Shown here: one piece after another, positions 44,401 to 55,816 of the stretch
Position numbering within the stretch: position 1 is the first letter of the stretch
Layout of the letters: each line of letters opens with the position of its first letter
Assembly (NCBI GenBank): GCA_029339195.1
Contig: JAPTJF010000210.1
Coordinates: 37,821-101,820, forward strand
From: Micractinium sp. NFX-FRZ
Taxonomy: Eukaryota > Chlorophyta > Trebouxiophyceae > Chlorellales > Chlorellaceae
Length of the DNA: 64,000 nucleotides
Direction: 5' to 3'
Made by a program: the position numbers and the translations under genes
Notes under the pieces: model-generated
Database searches by the model: none
The model's input: the letters and a program-made list of their open reading frames with translations, nothing else
Told to the model about the DNA's origin: nothing

Positions 44401-47400
44401 GAAAGATGCTGGTGCATTGCATGGATCAAGTGGCAGGGCGTGACGGCTTGGTGGCTGGGGGAGAGCAGGTCTGACGTCCCGCCCGCCCATGAGGCAACCA
44501 GCGCCGGCACCCCCGTCTCCCCCACCCTCCATCCCTCCACCCCGTGTATCATATGCACTCACCAAACGCCACAGTGGCCACCACCACGCGCAGCCGCCCA
44601 GCAGCAAAGTCGGCCTCCACGGCTGCACGCTCCTGCGGGCAGATGCAGAAGAATGCAGGAGGCAGATGGAGCAGATCAGACAGGCGGTGGGTGGGCGTGG
44701 GAGCGGGGTGCAAGATGGAGGGGTCCCAGCGCAAGCGGCCACCCAAACTTTGCATGCCCCACGTTGCGTCCCCATGCGCTCTGTGATTGCATACACCTAA
44801 GCCCCCCGCTCCCTAGCCCCACATGGGTGCCCACCCACCCTGTTACCCACACGCTCAATACGCCCCCACCTAACAATAACTCTGCCCCTCCCTTGATCAC
44901 TCCAGGCCCACCCACCCGGTAGTCTTTCCCGGCGTGGTACGCCCGCGCCGTGACGCCTCGCACCCCCAGCAGGCGCGCCAGCTGGTTGGCGTCCTCCTTG
45001 AAGGCGCAGTAGACGATGGCGGAGCGCACGGCGGCCAGGGGGCCGCTGTTGGAGAAGAGGGCGCAGATGCGGTCGCGGGTGGACTGGCTGGAGCCGCCTG
45101 CAGCCCGGCGGCGGGCGGTGGGAGGCGATGTGACGTGGTGTGATGTGATACAACATGTGATGTGCGAGGTGGGGACGGTAAGGGGTGGGTGTGCGGCAGG
45201 CCAGTGGCAGGGGCGGGTGCGCTGAAGAAGGAAGAAGGAAGATGCAGGGCCGGTGCTCAGAGTACAAGGACAGAGGGCGGTAGCTGCGCAAAACGGCAGG
45301 CCAGCTACATGAAAGCGGGTGCAAGCGGAACAGGGGCCGCCCTGGGTTTGCTGCAGCGGCAACCTCGCCAGCCCCCCAGCCTGCCCCACCTCCAGAGGTG
45401 CGCAGCACTTGCAGGCGCAGGTTCTGGCGCACAGCGGCATCGCGCAGCACGCTGCCAGCGGGGATGCGCAGCACCTGTGGGGCAGGAGGGCAGGGTGAGG
45501 CGGGTTGGAACAGGCAGGCAGCAGGAAGACGAGGGGGCACAGGGATGTGGCGTCGCGAAGCTCGCTCTCCAAGAGGGCAGGCAGGGGGGCGCAGCACCTG
45601 TGGGGTAGGGCAGAGGTTGCCAAGGCAAGGCAGGGACGGGAGGGCGCAGGGAGGCGGGGCGCAGAGTCAGGGAAGCAGGCAAGCAGGCGGGTACATGGCT
45701 GAGCTGGCTGCTTGCCCTGCCTGACGCAGGGCTGGCTCGCCGCCTGCATGCAAGCATGTGTGATGCAACGCTGACACTTCGCCAGCAATGCACCAGCCCC
45801 TGCGCCTCCTGCGAGTCTCTTGTACGGTGGCCAGCCACGCTGCGCCCCTGCTGTGCACCCCGGGTCACCCACCTGCCGGATGGCCCCCTCGGTGGCTCGG
45901 GTGGCGGTGGCGGTGAGCGCCAGGATGCGCTGTGCCCGCACCCGCCCCGCCAGCGCCGCCCCCAGCCGGAAGTAGGCGGGGCGGAAGGAGTGGCCCCACT
46001 CTGCAGGCGGCACACAGGGGTTTCAGCCTCAGCACATGTCAAGGTAAAAGTGCCCAGCCCGCCATGCAGAAGAACAGTGTCAGTGCCTGTGTGAGCCCAT
46101 TGCCCGCCCACACCACCCACCTACCACGCTCTGTGCCCTCGATCGCTGCCACCGCCCACCACCCACCTCACAGCCATCGGACAGCTCTTTCAAGCACCCA
46201 TCACCACTCAAGGCATCACATCATACCAACAAGCAAGCCCACCGCACCGCAGCACCCCACCCTACCCACCCGCCACGCAGTGCGCCTCGTCCACCACCAC
46301 CAGCGGCAGCGGCATGCGGGGCCCCAGCGCCTCCAGCAGGTGCGGGTTGCCCAGCCGCTCGGGGCTCACAAACAGAACCTTGATGCGCCCATTGGCCACG
46401 TCGGCCAGCACCTGCGGGGCGAGGGGGTGAACGGGTGAATGGGTGGGTGTCTGTGGGTGGGGGAGAGCACGGAAGTGTGAGGGGGGTGTGTAGGTTGGAG
46501 GGAAGGGAGGAAACAAGTAGACAGCACTTTGGTGCGCCTGCACGCCACGTCGGACAGCATCTGTGCATTGGGGAGGGGCCGCAAGAGGGGTACCAGCAAA
46601 TGAGTGGTGGATGGAGGGGCGCACAGGCAGCACTTTGGTGCGGGCAGCCCGTGGTATGGGCATGGGGCAGCATAGCGGTAGTTAGTCACGGCAAACGAGT
46701 GGACGACAACGGGGGAAGTCTGTATCTGCAGGGAGTTGCAGCCCTGTGTGCGGCATGCAGCAACAAATGGGCGACCTCTTGCACACCACAACCTGCCGTA
46801 GCCAGCATGCCCACCCCGCTTGTCTGCACCCAAGTCAATCAATCAAGGCAGGCAGGGCACTGCATGCAGCAACACTAGCCCGCCACACACACACCTGCAG
46901 GGCGTCTGCCCGCGACTGCCCCGACCACAGCACCGCCGCCGTCAGCTGCAGAGGCACGGGAGGAGGGCAGCAGCGCGGCAGCAATCAGGCTCGGCCAGCT
47001 TTGAGTAAGCACACACACAGCGGCCAGCCAACGGCCCCTCAGGCTGTCAAATCGCCTTCCAGCCGGCGAGCCAGCCAGGTAGTCCACCCCGCCCACGCCA
47101 GCCAGCTCCGCGCATCAAGTACAGCACACAGTAAGGCACACAATATAGCCCACAGCTCACCGGCGGGGGCACCGAGGCTGCCTGGTCGTGCATGAGTGCG
47201 ATGAGGGGCGACACGACCAGCGTGAGCCCCGGCAGCAGCACCGCCGGCAGCTGGTAGCACAGGCTCTTGCCCATGCCGGTGGGCATGATGCTCAGCAGGC
47301 TCTCCCCGCCCAGCAGCCGCTGCACCGTGGGCAGCTGCAGGCCGCGGAAGGCGGGGTGGCCAAACACCCCCTGGAGCACGCCTGTGAGCGCCTCCTCGCT

Positions 47401-49698
47401 GGGGTCCGCCAGCACAGCAGCGTACTGCTCCGCCGGGTCACCCACCGCCGCCTCGGCAGGCTGCGGAGGCGGCAGGCTGCCGGCCGACAGAATGCGCAGC
47501 GAGGCGCCGCTGCCGGGTGCGCCCGCGCCGCCTGCCTGCTGCTGCTGCTGCTGCTGCTGCTGCGATGAGACGGCTGTGGCGCCTGCCGGCCCCCCCGGCG
47601 CCCCGCCCTCGCTGCCCTCCTCCTCCTCCTCGTCGCTGCTGCACAGAAGCGCGCCCATGTCCGCCTGCGCCTGCTGCTCGGCGGTGCAGTCCTTGGCAAA
47701 GTGCCCGCCGCCGCCGCACTTGAAGCAGCGCAGCTTGCTGCCGCGCCAGCCCTCCAGGAAGTCGGAGCCGTCGCCCACCTGGCGCAGGCGGCTGACTGCA
47801 GGGGGTGGCAGTTTAGGGAAGGGGGATGGGGTGGAGGGGGACAGGAGCAGGGGAACGGGGGAGCAGCGGTGAGGGAGTGGGTGAGGGAGGGGCCCACGGT
47901 GGCAGCCAGGACGCACAATGCATGGCTGTAGGCATATTGGCAGGCAGCCCACGGAAGTTTGGCATGCCCAGGGCAGCTGGCATGCCTGCCACCTGCTGTG
48001 CCTGCTGTGCTTCAACAGCGCGCCCACAGCCTCACCCTGCCAGCGGCTGCCGCCCCGGCCGCCCCCCTTCTTCTTCTTCTTGCTGCCGTGCTTGGTCCCA
48101 AACTTGGTGCTGCCTTTCCCCTTCTGCGCCAGGGGAAGCAGGGGAGGCAGGTCGGAGCTTGGGGTTGGGAGTGAAGCAGCAGTGTGGGGGAACCAGGGCG
48201 GGCTTCGCTCTGCACTGCCCTAGCTGATCTCCCCTGTGCAGCGCAGAAGGCTGCAACCCAACCCAGCTGCAGGCCCATGGCACACACACCAGGATCTCCA
48301 TTGCATGCCTGGTGCTGTGCCACCCAACACTACTTCAATGCCACTCCTCTGCCCCACCACTCCACCCACCGTCAGTTCCACCATCACAAGAGTCCTGACC
48401 CACACACAACACCCCCATTTGCACCCACACAACACCCCCATCTGCCAGCCCAAACGTCAGCCTTTCCAGCCTCTCAGGCCCTCTCACACCCTCCCACCCA
48501 CACCCACCTTGAGATCCATCTTCACAAAGTTGTTGCCCCACCCGCTGTTCACATCCTTGCCGCCCCGCGACTTGCCGCCGCCGCCCTCGGGCCCCGCTGC
48601 GCCGTCGGCCTGCTGTGCCTGCTGCGCCTGCTGTGCCTGACGGTTGAAATAAATGACATTCAGGCCATCGGCTGTGCGGTGGAAGGTGGCGGCGGGCAGC
48701 GTTGCTCCTGTGGGGCCGTGCGCTGCAGCCGCATGCGCTGCCCGGCGGGCAGGGGCGGGTGCTTGGGCTGCGGCTCGCGCTGGCACTGCTGCCACAGCAG
48801 CCGGTGTCACTGCAGCAGCCGGTGGCGCAGCGCTGGCGCCAGCGCCAGCTGCTGCCACGTGTGCACCCCTCCGCTGCTGCTGCTGTTGTTGCTGCTGCTG
48901 GCTGCCGGCATCAGCCACGCTGCCAGGCGGCTGGCTGCCAGACGGCTGACTGCCGCCGCCGCCTGCGGCAGCATCGCTGCTTGCGACTGATGGCACAGCT
49001 GAGCTGTCGGCGGGCTGCAGCTGCTGCCGCGGCTCAACTGCCCTGCTGGGCGGGCAGGGCAGCACCTTTCGGTTTAGGAACGCTGGCCGGCTGGTAGGCC
49101 GCGCTGCTGCTTGCGCCCCTGCTGCTGCTGCTGCTGCCGGCTGCTGCTGCGCAAGGGGGTGGGTCGGCAGGGGAATGTCGCTCTCCTGCTGCTGTGGCTG
49201 CTGTGGCTGTGGCTCCCGGCCGTCAGCTCGCTCTGCCTCTACCTCCCCCAGGCTTGCGGCCAGCTCTGCCGCCTCAGCCACAGCCCGCTCCTGAGCCGCA
49301 AGGTCGGCCTGCACTGCTGCCGCCGTCTTCATTGTGCGCCGGAAGCCCCCACGTCCGGCGGCGACGCCCCTTGAAAGCGGCTTTGCGGTGGGCGCGGCTG
49401 TAGAGCGCGTGAAAGCCTTGCCCCGCGCCTGCTGTTGCTGGCTGCCCATCGCCGGCGGAAGCTGCCCATTGAGCTGCCGCAGCGCCATGGACGGCTCCTC
49501 CTTGTGCTGCTCCCACCCTTGCGGCGGCAGCGGTGCCGCAACCCAGTCCTGCTGGCCCAGCGGCCCGTCATCCTCGTCGCTGACGATGTCGTCTGCGCGT
49601 TCTGGAGAGGCCTGCAGGCGCGTGGGGCCGCGCCTCAGCAGGCCGAGGGACTCCTCATCGTCTGAGGCTGGCACGCACTCGGTGCTGCACCCCTCCAT
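41409..49698 (-). CDS. RECQL4-type ATP-dependent DNA helicase
   Basis: Exons 49698-48508, 48123-48036, 47795-47161, 46945-46895, 46411-46270, 46000-45873, 45474-45390, 45097-44916, 44632-44563, 44325-44246, 43993-43241, 42966-42793 and 42191-41409 join in phase to 1,453 residues. The first 400 residues are disordered, ending NNFVKMDLK and a Lys-rich patch as in RECQL4. A CCHC zinc knuckle, [14 protein letters not shown], sits just before the helicase. Helicase motifs are [14 protein letters not shown] (I), DEAHC spliced to [10 protein letters not shown] (II), ALTATAT (III) and QIGRAGRDG (VI). An acidic/Lys-Ala insertion and a helical C-terminus follow. RECQL4 proteins work in replication initiation and repair. 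The zinc knuckle separates it from BLM/RECQ1 types. No HRDC or classical RQC domain was seen. The start could be a downstream Met, given the tight spacing to 49725. Confidence 0.87.
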
Positions 49699-49724
49699 GG
49701 TTGAGCGACTGTGACGGTGCTCGA

Positions 49725-50293
49725 ATGAGCCGAAGCACGGAAATGTCGGCGCCTGGCGGGGGCTGCAGCATTTTTGAGCGTGGCCGCGCCTTGCTGGCAG
49801 GTGCTGTCCTGGCTGTGGCTGTGTATCCCCATTCCCGCTCGCTCAGCAAACTAGTGAGTCCTCCCACCACTGATCGCGCACCAAGGCACTGCCTTCCGAG
49901 CTCGCAATTGACAAGCCTTCCGAGAGAGACCCCGCTGTGAGCCGCCGGCAACCTCGCAGTACTAGGCAGGTGTCGATCGCTGTCTCAGCAGCTCTATCCC
50001 TCTATCTGCAACCTGCGCCGAGGTGCTGCACCGAAACACTGTCGATCTTGCTCCTGTGCCCTCTATGTGCCGCCCTGTCGTCCTTCTTGATGAGTGATAA
50101 GGCGGTTGGAGCACAATTGGTAGCGCGATGGGCGGATTGGGCGATCCGAGCTTCAGCTGCCGCCGCCGCCGCTGCCGATTCTGCCACTACCGCCACTCGT
50201 CTCGCCACGCCGCCTTTTGCACCTCGCTGCCGTGCCCGTGCACCCCGCCTGCATCTGCCTGTTGCATCTCCGGTGGAAGTGATGGTTAAGTAA
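49725..50293 (+). CDS. Possible small two-exon hypothetical gene, divergent from the helicase
   Basis: ATG 49725 opens a 43-codon exon to 49853 that ends at a perfect GTGAGT donor. A second exon from 49970 (after GGCAG) runs in phase to TAA at 50293, giving 150 residues. The product has hydrophobic stretches (ALLAGAVLAVAVY; TLSILLLCPLCAALSSFL) and an Ala-rich segment, with no recognised family. Against it: only 26 bases separate this ATG from the helicase ATG, so the two 5' UTRs would overlap, and GC-rich DNA gives spurious frames. Weak call. Confidence 0.3.
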
Positions 50294-51032
50294 AAGGTCT
50301 GAGCAGCCGTTGGCGCGCTGCCCTGTGCCAGCGCTGGCGGGCTGTGTGGGTCGGCTCCCCCTGCCCCCGCTACCACCGCTGGCTGCCCGCCATACCGCCC
50401 CTCTGTGTGAACCCCCGGCGGGCCGCCAGCCCTTGGCCCTGCCTGTCGCAAGCGCACAGACAAACCCAACCCTTGGCACGCTATCTGGCTTGGGCTGGCC
50501 GGGCCTCCCGGCCCGTGCCACCCTTGCACAGACCAAGCGTTTGGCCCAGCACTGTAGCACAGCGCTCCAGCGCCTGCGCTGCTGCTGAGTGCCAGTGGGC
50601 CGTATATCACTGGGGTGGGGCAGCCAGCGGGGCGGGCCACGGGCCTGCCGGCACCCCCGCACAGCGCGCCCAGCGCTGGTGGCGGCGCCACCGGCCTGCG
50701 CATGACGCCAAACCTCCAACTGATCCACTGCTGCATGCTGCTGCCACAGTCCTGCTGCCACTTCGCCTGCTGCTATAGCCCTGCAGCTACTGTCCTGCTA
50801 TTTCTGGCACCCCCCCCTGTGCTCCTGCGAGGCATTGTGCTCACAGAGCTTCATCAGTGCGTGCGAAGCAAGCCTGCTCTGCCCTGCTTTGCACACACCT
50901 GCCCTGGCTGCCCCACTCCCGCATGCAGATCTGCGCAGCAACCGCTTGTTGACAGCAGCTGACCCCACGTCTGCCTGCCTTGGCGCGCAAGCCAACACCC
51001 TTCCCCCGCGCTACCGTGACTGACTTGACAGC
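50294..51032. other. Intergenic: glycerol-3-phosphate dehydrogenase promoter region
   Basis: About 740 bases, locally rich in CTGC motifs. Long minus-strand frames cross it (50002-50736) but have no recognisable domain or splice logic. Nothing further is supported. Confidence 0.55.
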
Positions 51033-54000
51033 ATGGCAAGCGACGGCCCCAGCGGCGGCGCAGCAGGCCTGGCGCACCAGGCCAGCGGTTTGAGCAGCGA
51101 GCGCACCAAGTTCTCGGTGCTGGGCGCCGGAGCGTGGGGCACGGCGCTGGCGCAACACGCGGCGCGCATGGGGCACGAGGTGCGCGGGCGTGGACTGCAT
51201 GTGTGAACTCATTTTCCTGGACAGCCTGGAATTGAGACTGAGATGTGCGGGCAGTTGTTGTGCGGGCAGTTTATGTCGCTGAATCTGCCAACCTGTGGAC
51301 GCCGTGTGCTGCACCTGCCCAGCACTGTTCAGGTGTGCCTACACCTGCCCCCTTGTGCAAGCCTGCCTGCGCATGCTCCACCGCCCACCCCCACCCCCAG
51401 CACTGCCCTCCCACCCCAGCCTGCCACCTGCCCACTTGCACCGCCGCCCGCTCACTCTTTTGTGCTGCCCTTTGCGCCTCAGGTGCTGATCTGGGCTCTG
51501 GAACCGGAGGTGGCTCAGCAGATCAACGAGCAGCACGAGAACGTGACATACCTCAAGGTGAGGGGTGCGGCAGGGTGGGGCGTGGTTCAGGATGAGGGGC
51601 GACGCGATAGAAATACGAGGGTGTGACGTGGTTTGAGCTGTGAGGGCGGGGTGGATGTGAGGTGGCTGCAGTGGTTGAGTGCCCAGCAGGGGTGGCGGGC
51701 AGCCACTCCATCATGGGGCCACGCTGGGCGTACTGCACGTATGGCAGCCCCGGTCCGTCAGCTGACACCTCGCCACTCGCCCTGGAGCCGCTCCCACTGC
51801 TGCCCCGCCGCCTGCGGGGCTACAAGCTGCCCCCTGGACCCGGGCGCCTGCACTTCCCACCCGCTGCATCCATCACAGCACCGGCCCCTGTGCCCGCCCA
51901 CCTCCCCCGTCTGCAGGGCCACAAGCTGCCCCCCACCCTGAAGGCCTCAAATGACATCAAAGAGGTGGCTGCCTATGGAGAGATTGTGCTGATGGTCATC
52001 CCCACTCCCTTTGTGGAGCGCACGGTGAGGGGCAGAGGGGGTGGGACGGTGAGGGGCAGAGGGGATGGCACGGTGAGGGGCAGAGGGGGTGGCACGGTGA
52101 GCGGCAGAGAAGTGGGACGGTGAGGGGCAAGGGATGGCAAGGTGAGGGGCAAGGGGTTTGTGCCAAGGGCGCTGCTTAGCAGCCAGCATGATCGTCGTGG
52201 GGAGGAGCGCCAGCGGCGCGTGCTGTGCAGGGCGCAGTCGCTGATGGCCTGCCTGCTGTGATCTTGCTGAGATCCCTGTGGCTCAGCCCAGGGGCGGATG
52301 CCCCCTCCGAGCATGCCCCACTGCTCGTCTCCTGCTCGTCTCTAGCTGAGCGTCACGTGCCTCTCTGTCCTCCCCCGGGAGGCCTGCAGGTTGGCCAGGT
52401 GGCAGACCGTGCCCTCCCAATCTTCCGCTTGCCGCTTAACCGTAAATGATCACGCCCCTTTTGTCTCGCCTCCGTTGCTCCCCCGCAGGTCAGCCAGGTT
52501 GTGGACTCCCTCTCCGACGCCTCCATCCTCGTCTCCTGCACCAAGGGCATCTTGAACGACACCCTGGAGACGCCAGACAACATCCTGAAGCGCGTGCTGC
52601 CCCCCCGCCTGCACCCGCGCCTCGCCTTCCTGTCGGGGCCCTCCTTCGCCGCCGAGGTGGCCCGGGGCAACCCCACAGCGGTCACTGTGGCCAGCCAGAG
52701 CGATGACGTGGCAACACGCGTGCAGGTGGGTGCAGGGGGAGGGTGGCGTGTGAGCGGGCGTTGGGGCACCCTGTATGCAGGGGTGGGGGCACCTTCGCCG
52801 GCCCCCACGTGCTGCCCGCCCCCCTTGCATCCTGTCGAGTGCTTCACCCGCCCTGCCGCACCCATGAGCCCACAAACCCCACCCGCACCCCACCCCACCT
52901 GGCCCAACTCCTCCCCACATCACATCATGTCCGCTCTCAAACCCCACCCGCTCAACAACCCTGCCCCCACCCCCACCCCCTGCCCCCACCCCGCCCATGG
53001 GCAGGAGATGGTGTCCACCCCCCGCTTCCGCTGCTGCCACACTCACAAGCGCACATCCCTTTGCCCCCTTCCCCTTCCCCACGCCCGCTGCTCCTACCAT
53101 GAGCCCCTGTTGATTCCGCCCCCAAACTCCACCCGCTCATCCACCCCACCCCACCTCTCCCAACTCCTGCCCCACAGGAGATGATGTCCACCCCCCGCTT
53201 CCGCTGCTACCGCACCCACGACGTGACCGGGGTGGAGCTGGGGGGAGCGCTGAAGAACGTGCTGGCCATCGCATGCGGCATCTCGGACGGTGCGATGCGC
53301 TGCGCCGCGATGCACGCTGTGCACGCTGTGGTTGAGAGAGCGCGCCCCCGCCCGGCCTGGCCTGGCTGTGGGTGCAGGCCTGGGCTCTGGCCCCCTTTCA
53401 CCATTTCCTCCTCAAGGACAGCTGTCTTGGGAACAGACTGCCTGGCTATTTGAAGGTTAACATCAAGAATCATGCCTTATGCAGGCCTGGGCTTTGGCTC
53501 CAACGGGCGTGCCGCCCTCATCACACGTGGCCTGGACGAAATCACGCGCCTGGCAGGTGGGTTGTGCTTGGGTGGCTGGCGGGTGAGTGCCTGGGTGCGT
53601 GCGTGTGTCGGAGGGGTGGGGCCCCAGATTGCGGCGGCCGAGTGCTTCTGCTGCAGAACGACTAACATGAGGGTGGGGCTCCTGTGCCCCGCTCCACTTT
53701 TGCATGTCCCACTGCACTGCACTTCATGTGCCCCTCTGGCGCCCTCTTTACCTGCCCCACTCTGCCTGCCCCTGTGTGCACCCCCTGCAGTGAGCCTCTG
53801 GCGTGCATGTGCCCCTCTGGCGCCCTCTTTACCTGCCCCACTCTGCCTGCCCCTGTGTGCACCCCCTGCAGTGAGCCTGGGCGCCAGCCCTCTCACGCTG
53901 GCGGGCCTCTCCGGCATTGGAGACATCGTGCTGACCTGGTGAGTGAGCGATGGGGGCAAGCAGCTGGCCTGCCTCATGCCTGTACCATACCGCCGCCGCA

Positions 54001-55195
54001 TTCTCTCGTTTCCCCCCACAATGCCTTCTCGGCAGGGCCGCAGCTTATGCTTTTGAAAGAGCGAGGGGCTGGCAGCGGGGCATTTCCATGCGTCGCATCC
54101 CACCGGCCTGCTTGCTTGCTTGCTTGCTGCCCTTGCCGCACCCTGCCCTGCTTCCCCCCCACCTCTTGCTCACCGCGCACCCACCCCCACGCTGCACCAA
54201 CCCCACCCCCTCTTGCCCCTGCCCCCTGCCCCCCCGCCCCAGCACCGGCGACCTGTCGCGCAACCGCACCGTGGGTGTGCGGCTGGGCAAGGGGGAGAAG
54301 CTGGACCACATCACCGCCACCATGGGGGTGAGCTGCCCTTGAGTGGGCGGTGGGGCGATGCTGGCAGTGCAGTGCAGGTCGTGGCTCAGCCTGGGACTGT
54401 GGTAGGTGGGGCGGGGGAGGGGGGCTGGAGGACATGACAAGGTTGCCGGGTGAGCGCACCGCACAGGGTGCAGGAGCGGGCCGGCACCGGCGCGATTGGC
54501 CACTAGGCAGGGCAGCGCCTGGGCATTGGGCAAGAGGGGCGTCGTGGTGTGGGGCCCCTAGCAGCAGGGTGCCTTGCCCGCCCTGCTCCTGCCACTTCTG
54601 CTCAACCCCTCCTCCCCTCTTGCTGGGCAGGGCGCGGTGGCAGAGGGCGTGCTGACCTCGCGCAGCGCGCACCACCTGGCGCAGAAGATGGGGATTGACT
54701 GCCCCGTCATCGAGGGCATCTACAGGTGACTGCCGGCCGGGAGTCGGAGGTTGGGGGCTGCTGCGAGAAAAGGAGCGGGTGGATGGGCAGACGGGTGACA
54801 TGCGAGCACGGGTTCGGAAGTCGCCTGGTCGTGCTCCAGTGCCCCTTGACTAGTCCGGCCCCTCCTGCATGCCGCACACTGCAACCTCTCGCCCCGTCAC
54901 AACACCCTCCCCCTCGTCCGCCTGCGGCCCCGCCTTCTTCACCTCTTTTCGCCACACCCTCCCCCGCTCCTGCCTGGCCCACCCCACCCTCCGACCCCTT
55001 ATCCCTCATCCCTTTTCCCTCATCCCTTCCAGGGTCATCCATGAGGGCGCCGACCCGCACGACGTGGTCACCCAGAACATGAGCCGCCCGCTGAAGCCAG
55101 AGGTGGACCGGCGCGTGGCCGAGGCGGCGCACCACGCCGAGGTGCCCTCCGCTGCGCCCGGGGCCGTCGTGCCGACGTGCACCACCAACTGCTGA
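51033..55195 (+). CDS. NAD-dependent glycerol-3-phosphate dehydrogenase
   Basis: Ten exons in phase: 51033-51179, 51483-51557, 51917-52024, 52489-52725, 53178-53289, 53485-53556, 53872-53938, 54243-54327, 54631-54725 and 55033-55195, giving 386 residues. It interconverts dihydroxyacetone phosphate and glycerol 3-phosphate for glycerolipid synthesis and redox or osmotic balance. The dinucleotide site is [12 protein letters not shown] (G31, G33, G36). Family motifs follow: [16 protein letters not shown] (K129), [32 protein letters not shown] (K215, catalytic Lys), [29 protein letters not shown] and [11 protein letters not shown]. The short N-terminus shows no strong transit peptide, so cytosolic location is possible. 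The introns contain several partial copies of their own exon edges, described separately. Confidence 0.94.
52018..52150 (+). repeat. Tandem repeat of a splice-donor sequence in GPDH intron 3
   Basis: From the exon 3 end onwards, ACGGTGAGGGGCAGAGGG-like units of about 29 bases recur four or five times, each carrying a usable GTGAGG donor. The real donor is at 52025. Confidence 0.75.
53003..53060 (+). repeat. Decayed copy of GPDH exon 5 start inside intron 4
   Basis: After a CAG acceptor at 53003-53005 the sequence codes [11 protein letters not shown], nearly the same as [11 protein letters not shown] at the start of real exon 5 (53178). Similarity fades after about 55 bases. Flanking intron DNA is also repeated. 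Confidence 0.75.
53726..53887 (+). repeat. 81-bp tandem duplication spanning the exon 7 acceptor of GPDH
   Basis: 53726-53806 and 53807-53887 are nearly perfect direct repeats. Each contains the polypyrimidine tract and CCCCCTGCAG acceptor followed by TGAGCCT. The second acceptor (53869-53871) gives the conserved protein; use of the first (53788-53790) would add 27 codons with no stop. Confidence 0.85.
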
Positions 55196-55816
55196 GCGCG
55201 CTGAGCTAACAGAGTGCGCTACCTGTTGTGCCGCCAAAGCAAGGCGCAAGGCAGCCCCCTGATGCATCAGCACGGGCGGCGTGCGCCAGCTGGCACACCC
55301 TTGTGGCACACCCTGTATTGTATGTGAACAAACCAGTGTACAGCCCGTCTGAACCACCCAAACCACCCAAACCGCATGTACAGCCACACGGTCTGAATTT
55401 TGATCCTGCCCCCGCTTGCGCGCCTTTCCGAGTGTTGATGCGCCGGGCACGCTTCGAATTGCGTTGCACCGCCCCGCTCTGATTTTTGACCCCCGCCGTT
55501 CTGATGATACTACCGACCCTTTATTGCCTCACCGTCGTCTTCCTCTAGAGCCATGGTGGTTGTATTGCCTGTGATGTAACGTGCGCTCAGTTCTGTGTGG
55601 TGCAAGCGAGAGTTAGTGCATGGCAGGGGGCTGATGCAGGCCAGACGGGCGCATGCCGCACAGCAGGCAGCACGCAAAGCATGTCTAGTTTGCTCCTCAA
55701 ATCTCTCTCCCGCCTGTCGAACCACTCATTCCGCCTCTCATTACTCTCTTCGGCCCCTCCACAGCCCTTTCCTGCCCCCTCCGCCCGCTTTCACAGGCCC
55801 AACACCCCACACCAAA
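55196..55816. other. Intergenic: GPDH 3' UTR and ELIP promoter
   Basis: These 621 bases hold the GPDH 3' UTR to about 55590, then a pyrimidine-rich leader (CTCTC tracts at about 55700-55795) before the ELIP start. No gene was seen. Confidence 0.6.
55575..55579 (+). terminator. TGTAA poly(A) signal of the GPDH gene
   Basis: TGTAA lies 380 bases after the GPDH stop at 55193-55195. Confidence 0.45.

Noticed and set aside
41409..49698. Splitting the helicase into an N-terminal low-complexity gene and a separate helicase gene
   Set aside because: Exon phases join through the Lys-rich exon and zinc knuckle in the order expected for RECQL4, with no stop or new start between them.
50095..50150. tRNA-like phrase CAATTGGTAGCGCG
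   Set aside because: It resembles a tRNA D-arm, but no matching T-arm (GGTTCGA-type box B) or acceptor stem follows at the right distance.
50002..50736. 244-residue minus-strand frame before GPDH
   Set aside because: Composition is typical of GC-rich non-coding DNA and there are no domain features; it also opposes the weak plus-strand model.
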